A DNA stretch of 38,605 bases from Terriglobia bacterium (GTDB lineage Bacteria; Acidobacteriota; Terriglobia; Acidiferrales; UBA7541): the NCBI GenBank assembly GCA_020073705.1, contig JAIQES010000044.1, positions 1-38,605 of the forward strand, in the 5' to 3' direction. Both the position numbers and the translations under genes were made by a program. Below, piece after piece: positions 32,617 through 38,605 of this stretch. How positions within the stretch are numbered: position 1 is the first letter of the stretch; each line of letters begins with the position of its first letter. The notes beneath the pieces were generated by a model that searched no databases, had not been told where the DNA came from, and was given only the letters and a program-made list of their open reading frames with translations.

Positions 32617-35298
32617 ATGACGGATAATCACTCCGACACAAGACTCCTGGGCATTGATGCTCAGGAAATGCAGGAATGGATCGAGTCATTCGATGCGGTA
32701 CTCAAAGATGAGGGCGTGGAAACTGCGGGCCTGCTCCTTGAACGGCTCCGCTCTCGCGCACAATCCTTAGGCGTCGGACCCGCCTTCACAGCGAATACGC
32801 CGTACGCGAATACCATTCCACCAGAAAAACAGGGAGTCTTTCCTGGCGATCAGAATATCGAGCGCAGGATCAAGAGCCTTATCCGGTGGAACGCTCTTGC
32901 CATGGTCGTTCGTGCGAACCGGGTCGATCACAGCATCGGCGGGCACATTTCCACGTATGCCTCAGCCGCGACACTGTTCGAAGTGGGCTTCAATCATTTC
33001 TTCCGGGGACGCACCGAACATTTCGAGGGCGACACAGTTTATTTTCAGGGACATGCTTCTCCCGGCGTCTATGCGCGCGCGTTTCTCGAGGGCCGCCTAT
33101 CCACCAAGCAGCTTGAAAACTTCCGCCGTGAGCTGAGACCAGACGGCGGCCTCTCTTCCTACCCGCATCCCTGGCTGATGCCTGACTTCTGGGAATTCCC
33201 CACCGTATCCATGGGGCTCAGTCCCCTCATGGCCATCTATCAAGCCCGCTTCAATCGCTACCTGGAGGACCGCGGCCTCAAGCCAGTCACCGATAGCAAG
33301 GTCTGGGCATTCATTGGCGACGGTGAGACGGACGAGCCTGAGAGCTTGGGAGCGATCACGCTCGCTTCGCGCGAACATCTCGACAATCTCATTTTCGTCG
33401 TCAATTGCAACCTGCAGCGCCTCGACGGCCCTGTTCGCGGCAATGGACAGATCGTCCAGGAACTCGAAGCAGCTTTCCGGGGCGCTGGCTGGAACGTCAT
33501 AAAAGTGCTGTGGGGAACCGACTGGGACCTTCTTTTCGAACGCGATTCCGACGGCCTGCTGGTTAAGCGTTTGGGAGAATTGGTGGACGGCGAGTATCAG
33601 AGACTCGTCGTCGAATCTGGCGCTTACGTCCGTCAGCTTGTTTTTGGCACGGATCCTCGTATCCTAAAAATGGTCGAGGATGTTCCCGATGAGGCCTTAC
33701 GCACGTTGCGACAGGGCGGCCACGATCCACGCAAAGTTTACGCTGCCTATAAGGCGGCGGTCGAACACAAGGGTTCGCCCACTGTCATCCTCGCGCGCAC
33801 GATCAAGGGCTACGGTCTTGGTGAGGGCGGCGAGGGCAGGAACATCACTCACCAGCAAAAGAAGCTCAATGAGGAAGAGCTCCGCGAGTTTCGGTCGCGT
33901 TTCGGCATTCCTATCAGCGACGAACAGATCGCCGAGATGCCCTTTTACCGCCCGCCTGAAGACAGCCACGAAATTCAGTACCTCCGCGCGCGCCGCCAAC
34001 AACTGGGGAACTATGTACCGAGCCGCCGCGTGCGGTCCAAGCCGATTGTCGCGGACCATGACGAGTTGTTTCGGGAATTCTTGGCGGGCAGCGAAGGGCG
34101 CGAGGTCTCCACGACGATGGCCTTCGTCGCCATGTTAAGGCACATGCTGCGCGACCCTGAAATCGGCAAGCTCGTTGTCCCGATCGTGCCCGATGAGGCC
34201 CGGACCTTCGGCATGGAATCGCTGTTCCGGCAGGTCGGCATCTACAGCAGCCGGGGACAGCTCTACGAGCCCGTCGATGTACACACGCTGCTGTATTACA
34301 AGGAAGCGAAGGACGGCCAGATTCTCGAGGAAGGAATCACCGAAGCGGGTTCCATGGCTTCATTCATGGCCGCAGGTTCCGCCTATGCCACCCACGGAAT
34401 CAACACGATTCCTTTCTTCATTTACTACTCGATGTTTGGCCTGCAACGCATCAGTGACTTCATCTGGGCGGCTGCGGATATGCGGTGCCGCGGGTTCCTT
34501 CTCGGCGGGACATCCGGGCGCACAACTCTGGCGGGCGAAGGTCTGCAGCACCAGGACGGCAACAGCCACGTTCTGGCCCTGCCGATTCCCACGCTGCGGG
34601 CCTATGATCCCGCCTTTGCCTATGAGGTTGCCGTCATCATCCAGGATGGCATCCGCAAGATGTACAAAGATGGTGAGAGCATCTTCTATTACATCACCCT
34701 GATGAACGAGCCTTATGCGATGCCGCCCATGCCGCCGGGAGCCCGGGATGGAATACTGAAAGGCCTGTACAAGTTCCGCGCGTCAGAGAACAGGAAATCC
34801 AAACTTCGCGCGCAACTGTTTGGAAGCGGCGCCATTCTTCGCGAGGCGCTGCGGGCGCAGGAAATCCTCGAGGAACAATATGGTGTCGCCGCCGACGTGT
34901 GGAGCGTCACGAGCTACAAGGCGCTGTATACCGATGGCATCAACGCCGAGCGCTGGAACCTCTTGCATCCCGCCGAAGAGCCTCAAATCCCGTATATTTC
35001 TCAATGCCTCGGCGAAACGCCTGGCGTTCTGGTCGCGGCGACGGACTACCTGAAGGCCCTGCCCAATCTCATCAGCAGGTGGGCGCCGCAGCGCTTTGCT
35101 TCACTCGGAACCGATGGCTTCGGACGAAGTGACAGCCGTGAGGCGTTGCGCAACTTCTTCGAGGTCGATGCGCGCTTTATTACGCTGGCCACTCTTCGCG
35201 AGCTGTTCCGTGATGGAAAGATTGAATCCTCCGTCGTGGAAAAAGCCATCAAGGATCTCGGAATCGACATCAGGAAGCCAAACCCGCTCCTCACGTAA
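32617..35298 (+). CDS. aceE: Pyruvate dehydrogenase E1 component, homodimeric type
   Basis: This thiamine-diphosphate enzyme decarboxylates pyruvate and acylates the E2 lipoyl group of the pyruvate dehydrogenase complex. At 893 residues it is the single-chain AceE type, not the alpha/beta type. The ThDP-Mg motif begins G-D-G-E-T-D-E-P (from residue 234) and ends in 'NCNLQRLDG'. 'GGHISTYASAATLFEVGFNHFF' and 'NGNSHVLALPIPT'-like runs are also typical. AGGGA lies 7 bases before the ATG. aceF and lpd are not in the window, so the E2/E3 genes are elsewhere. The TAA stop is the first triplet of repeat element B. Confidence 0.96.
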   Translation: MTDNHSDTRLLGIDAQEMQEWIESFDAVLKDEGVETAGLLLERLRSRAQSLGVGPAFTANTPYANTIPPEKQGVFPGDQNIERRIKSLIRWNALAMVVRANRVDHSIGGHISTYASAATLFEVGFNHFFRGRTEHFEGDTVYFQGHASPGVYARAFLEGRLSTKQLENFRRELRPDGGLSSYPHPWLMPDFWEFPTVSMGLSPLMAIYQARFNRYLEDRGLKPVTDSKVWAFIGDGETDEPESLGAITLASREHLDNLIFVVNCNLQRLDGPVRGNGQIVQELEAAFRGAGWNVIKVLWGTDWDLLFERDSDGLLVKRLGELVDGEYQRLVVESGAYVRQLVFGTDPRILKMVEDVPDEALRTLRQGGHDPRKVYAAYKAAVEHKGSPTVILARTIKGYGLGEGGEGRNITHQQKKLNEEELREFRSRFGIPISDEQIAEMPFYRPPEDSHEIQYLRARRQQLGNYVPSRRVRSKPIVADHDELFREFLAGSEGREVSTTMAFVAMLRHMLRDPEIGKLVVPIVPDEARTFGMESLFRQVGIYSSRGQLYEPVDVHTLLYYKEAKDGQILEEGITEAGSMASFMAAGSAYATHGINTIPFFIYYSMFGLQRISDFIWAAADMRCRGFLLGGTSGRTTLAGEGLQHQDGNSHVLALPIPTLRAYDPAFAYEVAVIIQDGIRKMYKDGESIFYYITLMNEPYAMPPMPPGARDGILKGLYKFRASENRKSKLRAQLFGSGAILREALRAQEILEEQYGVAADVWSVTSYKALYTDGINAERWNLLHPAEEPQIPYISQCLGETPGVLVAATDYLKALPNLISRWAPQRFASLGTDGFGRSDSREALRNFFEVDARFITLATLRELFRDGKIESSVVEKAIKDLGIDIRKPNPLLT

Positions 35299-35445
35299 GA
35301 GCTTGTTGAAGAAGGCTTCTGACCTTGTCATTCCGAGCCCCGGCAGGGGCCGGGATAAACTCCGCGACGAATCTCTCCTAGACAAAAACCAAGAAAATGG
35401 AGATTCTTCGCCGCTTCGCTCCTCGTAACGACGCGGCCCGCAACG
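35296..35445. mobile_element. Palindromic repeat element, copy B
   Basis: Starts TAAGAGCTTGTTGAAG, matching the left end of copy A, then 'CTTGTCATTCCGAGCC', a CCCGGCAGGGGCCGGGAT insert shared with copy C, a loop with AAGAAAATGG, and a second arm GGAGATTCTTCGCC to CGTAACGACG. The right end is degraded. It lies between aceE and the amidohydrolase gene and contributes the aceE stop codon. Confidence 0.7.
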
Positions 35446-35507
35446 ACGAAACTCATGTAGAATGCCTACAATTACCAACGATCATCCTGGGGATAGGGGA
35501 GGATTCC

Positions 35508-36830
35508 ATGGAGTGGCCATTGAAGCTAGCTGCCGTGTTCGTCGCCGGAATCGCGGGACTCGCGGCTCTTCCCGCACAGGCTCAATTAGCGGGAAAATAT
35601 CTCGCGCCGCGTGACCAGGTCGTCGTCATCCGCGCCGGGCGCTTGTTCGACGCGCGTTCGGGCACGATGCTCACCAACCAGGTCGTGCTCGTGCGCGGCG
35701 ACCGCATCGCGGATGTCGGCCCCGGCCTCGCCATTCCATCGGGCGCGAGCGTGATCGATCTCTCGAATGCGACCGTCATGCCCGGCATGATCGACGCACA
35801 TGTCCACATCAACACAGGGGGCGTAAGTGAGGCCCAGCGCACGCTGATCGCACTCGCCAACTCCCAGATCGACTTGGCCGCCGGATTCACCACTGTCCTC
35901 GATATGGATTCGCGCGGCGGCTACAACACCGTCGATATCCGCGACGAGATCACGTCCGGCCGCGTCCAGGGCCCACGCATGCAGGTGGTGGGCCAATCGC
36001 TTAATCCTCGCGCAACTAATTATTATCCGGACATCCGCCCGGGCCGCTTCCAGGAAGGCTTCATCGAGGACAAGAACGTCAACGGCCCGTGGCTCGCGCG
36101 CGCCGCCGTGCGCGAGGCGAAGCTGCACGGCGTCGATTGGGTGAAAATCTACACGACGCAGGATTTCGCTGGCACCATGCACATGTGGACACCCGACGCG
36201 AAGCTGATCAATTCACCCTCGCTCACGTTCGAGGAAGTGCAGGCGATCGTTGACGAAGCGCATCGGCTCGGCATCAAGGTCGCCTGCCACGCCTATGGCG
36301 GCGAAGGTATGGCGATCTGCATCAACGCGGGCGTGGACGCGCCCAATCATCTGCTCGAACTCGACCAGGACGGGATTAGGGTGCTGTTGGAGAAGAAGCT
36401 TCCCTTCGTGCCGACGCTCGACGATCTGATCTCGCTGGAAAAAGAGGATCTGGAGGCGACCGGCGGACGCAATTCACGAATAAAGCTCGTCGAGCAGGCG
36501 TTCCGGCGCGCGATCGCCGCCGGCGTCCCCATCGTCTTCGGCAGCGGCGCCACCTCACCCTCAATCCCACACGGCAAGCAGGCGAACCAGTTCGCCTATT
36601 ACGCGAAGTGGGGATTGACACCGGCGCAGGCGCTACAGACTGCGTATATGAATGCCGCCCACATGCTGAATTACGGTATCGAGAAGGACATCGGTACCAT
36701 CGAGAAAGGCAAGTTCGCCGACATCATTGCGGTTTTGGGAAATCCACTCGCGGACGTGACCGAAATGGAGCGCGTGCGATTCGTGATGAAGGGCGGCATG
36801 GTCATCCGGAACGACGTCGCCGGGCGCTGA
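35508..36830 (+). CDS. Secreted metal-dependent amidohydrolase
   Basis: A 440-residue protein with a signal peptide ('LAAVFVAGIAGLAALPAQAQ', cleavage near 25) and an amidohydrolase barrel. H-V-H ('IDAHVHIN'), the carbamylatable Lys in 'DWVKIYTT', and barrel histidines in 'ACHAYGG' and 'APNHLLEL' are seen. The Asp that usually follows strand 8 ('GTD') is replaced by 'FGSGATSP', so one metal or base residue is missing; a subgroup with GSGAT is known to me only from memory. The family often acts on Xaa-Pro or Xaa-Arg dipeptides. ATG 35508 follows GGGGAGG at 5-6 bases. A longer frame from 35397 would begin in the repeat. Confidence 0.85.
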   Translation: MEWPLKLAAVFVAGIAGLAALPAQAQLAGKYLAPRDQVVVIRAGRLFDARSGTMLTNQVVLVRGDRIADVGPGLAIPSGASVIDLSNATVMPGMIDAHVHINTGGVSEAQRTLIALANSQIDLAAGFTTVLDMDSRGGYNTVDIRDEITSGRVQGPRMQVVGQSLNPRATNYYPDIRPGRFQEGFIEDKNVNGPWLARAAVREAKLHGVDWVKIYTTQDFAGTMHMWTPDAKLINSPSLTFEEVQAIVDEAHRLGIKVACHAYGGEGMAICINAGVDAPNHLLELDQDGIRVLLEKKLPFVPTLDDLISLEKEDLEATGGRNSRIKLVEQAFRRAIAAGVPIVFGSGATSPSIPHGKQANQFAYYAKWGLTPAQALQTAYMNAAHMLNYGIEKDIGTIEKGKFADIIAVLGNPLADVTEMERVRFVMKGGMVIRNDVAGR

Positions 36831-36975
36831 GGAGAACGCCCTCTGAGCTTATCAACACTTTCGTTCTAGTTTATCACTCCGTCATCTTTCCACAACTTTT
36901 ATAGAACCCATTTTTTGCAAACTGACCCACCACCATCCATTCAAGTGGATTGATCCCAAACTCTGCTATTCAAAG
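36831..36975. other. AT-rich junction zone between two sequence types
   Basis: About 145 bases of much lower GC than the upstream genes link the amidohydrolase to a parB that lacks its start. In the parB frame a stop occurs at 36844-36846, and no ATG, GTG or TTG lies between it and 37045. A small perfect hairpin, CTCTGC (36961-36966) with GCAGAG (36975-36980), sits at the edge. No gene is seen. Confidence 0.6.
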
Positions 36976-37776
36976 CAGAGCGACGTACTGCGCGAGTTAA
37001 AAGTCGAACAACTCAAGCCGGGCAAATACCAGCCGCGCAGCCACATGGATGAGGCTTCGCTGAATGAACTAGCGGCCTCGATCAAAGCGCAGGGCGTCAT
37101 GCAGCCGATATTGGCGCGCGAACTGCCGGCAGGGGGCTATGAGATCATCGCCGGCGAACGTCGCTGGCGCGCGGCACAATTGGCCGAACTGAAACAAGTT
37201 CCGGTCATCGTGCGCAAGGTGCCCGACAATGCCGCGTTAGCCATGGCGCTGATCGAGAACATCCAGCGCGAAGACCTGAACCCGCTGGAAGAAGCGGTCG
37301 GTATCCAGCGGTTGATTGATGAGTTTCAAATGACCCACCAGGCGGCAGCCGATGCAGTCGGGCGCTCGCGAAGCGCAGCCAGCAATCTGTTGCGTCTGCT
37401 CAAGCTGCCGGACGCGGTGCAAGGCATGCTGATGGAAGGTTCGCTCGACATGGGACATGCGCGAGCATTGCTGTCGCTGGAAGGTGCGCAACAAGTGCTG
37501 CTGGCCAACAAGATTGTGTTGGAAGGCCTGTCGGTGCGCGAAGCTGAAAAGCTGGTACAACAACAAAGCGAGACACCATCGACAAAAACAGCGGGCAGCA
37601 AAAGAACGCAAAAAGTAAATCGAGATACACAGCAGCTGCAAGAAGAAATGAGCGCGCATCTTGGCGCACGCGTGGAGATCAAGTCCAATAGCAAGGGCGG
37701 CGGCAAGCTGGTCATCGAGTATTCAAGCAACGACCATCTGGATGAACTCCTCAGTGGACTCAGAAAAGCACGCTGA
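36976..37776 (+). CDS. parB: ParB chromosome-partitioning protein, missing its N-terminus
   Basis: ParB binds parS sites and, with CTP, loads onto the origin region for chromosome segregation. Readable from 'QSDVLREL' (36976) to the stop at 37774-37776. Box I 'KPGKYQPR', the CTP/arginine patch 'GERRWRA', 'ENIQREDLNPLEEA', the helix-turn-helix region 'QAAADAVGRSRSAASNLL' and the C-terminal dimer domain are present. The first 25-30 residues (normally 'GLGRGLDALL') are absent, and no start codon is available, so the gene is cut at its 5' end rather than naturally short. The first ATG (37045) would remove part of box I. The sequence resembles betaproteobacterial ParB. Confidence 0.85.
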   Translation, partial: QSDVLRELKVEQLKPGKYQPRSHMDEASLNELAASIKAQGVMQPILARELPAGGYEIIAGERRWRAAQLAELKQVPVIVRKVPDNAALAMALIENIQREDLNPLEEAVGIQRLIDEFQMTHQAAADAVGRSRSAASNLLRLLKLPDAVQGMLMEGSLDMGHARALLSLEGAQQVLLANKIVLEGLSVREAEKLVQQQSETPSTKTAGSKRTQKVNRDTQQLQEEMSAHLGARVEIKSNSKGGGKLVIEYSSNDHLDELLSGLRKAR

Positions 37777-38254
37777 TTTGAGCAGTATCAAGGGTGATGC
37801 CACGCGACAAAGTTTGACACCCCCATTAAACGCCGCTATCATCCTGTCCCTTTTCAAAGCCGAAGCCCAAGAAAAACGTTTGGCGCGAAGGGTAATCTGG
37901 CTGCAAATCCTGATTACTTTAGCCGCAGCAGGCGCGGCATATGGCTGGAAAAGTTCGCCGCAATATGCGATAGCGGTGTTAGGTGGAGGAGGCGCATCAG
38001 TTCTCAATGGTGCATTGCTGGCGTGGCGGATGTCCCGGGCAGCATTGCATTCTTCCTACGACGCACATCAACAATTACGGCTCATGTATTTTTACGCTGC
38101 CGAGCGTTTCTCGGCAGTTATTGCATTGCTGGGAATCTGCTTGGCAGTGCTAAAGTTTTCGCCACTAGTGATTTTGGGTGGCTTTGTATTGGGGCAAGCG
38201 GCGCTTTTGGCAGGCCGGTTATTTTTGAAGATCAAGACTGAAGATAGCGACTAA
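37742..38254 (+). CDS. atpI: F-type ATP synthase protein I
   Basis: A 170-residue membrane protein with four hydrophobic helices (the first pair about residues 55-90, the second about 115-165). It matches AtpI, which assists assembly or Mg2+ supply of the c-ring and precedes atpB in the atp operon. ATG 37742 overlaps the parB end by 35 bases. A TTG at 37778 would give 158 residues and is also possible, since AtpI proteins are usually 120-160 residues long. parB-atpI-atpB is the normal gene order in betaproteobacteria. Confidence 0.8.
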   Translation: MNSSVDSEKHADLSSIKGDATRQSLTPPLNAAIILSLFKAEAQEKRLARRVIWLQILITLAAAGAAYGWKSSPQYAIAVLGGGGASVLNGALLAWRMSRAALHSSYDAHQQLRLMYFYAAERFSAVIALLGICLAVLKFSPLVILGGFVLGQAALLAGRLFLKIKTEDSD

Positions 38255-38257
38255 AAC

Positions 38258-38605
38258 ATGTCCAGCGAAGCAGAAACATCAGCAGAATATATTCACCACC
38301 ACCTGCAAAATCTGACTTGGGGTCATTTGCCGGACGGTACCTGGGGAGTCGCACATACCTCGGAGCAAGCCAAGGAAATGGGTTTCTGGGCGCTGAACCT
38401 GGATACCCTGATCATGTCCTTTCTGTTGGGCGCGGCATTTTTATTCATGTTCCGCAGCGTGGCCAAAAAAGCAGTCAGCGGCACTCCGGGCGGACTGCAG
38501 AATTTTTGCGAATGGGCGGTCGAATTCGTCGACACCAGCGTGCGCGGTTCCTTTTCCGCCAAGAACAACCTGGGTGCCCCGCTGGCGCTGACCATTTTTT
38601 TCTGG
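38258..38605 (+). CDS. atpB: F-type ATP synthase subunit a, 3'-truncated by the window edge
   Basis: The first 116 codons of ATP synthase subunit a, the membrane stator that forms the proton channel with the c-ring. The start, with 'EYIHHHLQNLT' and the first transmembrane helix 'LIMSFLLGAAFLFMFRSV', is typical of beta/gammaproteobacterial AtpB, as is 'PGGLQNFCEWAVEFVD'. It begins 3 bases after the atpI stop. The essential arginine region lies beyond the window. Confidence 0.93.
   Translation, partial: MSSEAETSAEYIHHHLQNLTWGHLPDGTWGVAHTSEQAKEMGFWALNLDTLIMSFLLGAAFLFMFRSVAKKAVSGTPGGLQNFCEWAVEFVDTSVRGSFSAKNNLGAPLALTIFFW

Overview
The window suggests a GC-rich, Gram-negative soil or freshwater bacterium, most likely an Acidobacteriota member assembled from a metagenome. 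This is inferred from an outer-membrane secretin, a PagL-like deacylase, exported TldD-like proteases, amidohydrolases of a type common in that phylum, and dispersed GTCATTCCGAG-type palindromes. The last ~1.6 kb (from about 36976) is different: a headless parB followed by atpI and the start of atpB, in the order and sequence style of betaproteobacterial chromosomes. I read that end as a probable assembly chimera.

Layout. 1-475 is the 5' part of an FTR1-type iron permease (minus strand, TTG start). 619-3783 is a secretin whose beta-domain is split by a seven-repeat FG-GAP propeller. 3905-5855 holds a DUF4395-like membrane protein and a Tat-exported alpha/beta hydrolase. 6044-9994 is an amino-acid block: pheA, a decayed ilvN relic, ilvC and ilvD. 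9991-10138 is a palindromic element whose two ends supply the stop codons of ilvD and the convergent radical-SAM gene amrS. 10135-12087 holds amrS, a small unknown gene and a BstA/YfiT-like gene. 12164-16324 is a compact form II CODH-type molybdenum hydroxylase operon (coxS-L-M-G). 16593-19256 holds an LMW-phosphatase, pdxT, pdxS and a hotdog thioesterase. 19472-24658 holds an atypical SDR, an unknown two-gene operon with LRV-like repeats, a glyoxalase-II-like hydrolase, a MacB-like permease and ygfZ. 24771-28516 holds a PagL-like protein, an orphan nuoB, xdhC-mocA, a small membrane protein and an IscU/NifU-like scaffold. 28870-32294 is an exported TldD/TldE-like pair. 32617-36830 holds aceE and a secreted amidohydrolase.

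How the genes work together. ilvC and ilvD catalyse consecutive steps of branched-chain amino-acid synthesis, and the dead ilvN between pheA and ilvC shows that an ilvBNC-type operon once stood here. coxSLMG encodes a complete three-subunit hydroxylase plus its CoxG helper. xdhC-mocA, 10 kb away, would supply mature molybdenum cofactor for this type of enzyme. pdxS and pdxT form the two-part PLP synthase. The tldD/tldE-like genes overlap by one base, and both products carry signal peptides, so they probably form a periplasmic protease complex.

No tRNA, rRNA, CRISPR array, transposase or prophage was seen. The most notable observations are the propeller-in-secretin fusion, the repeat family whose termini coincide with stop codons, the exported TldD/TldE pair, the ilvN relic and the chimeric right end.
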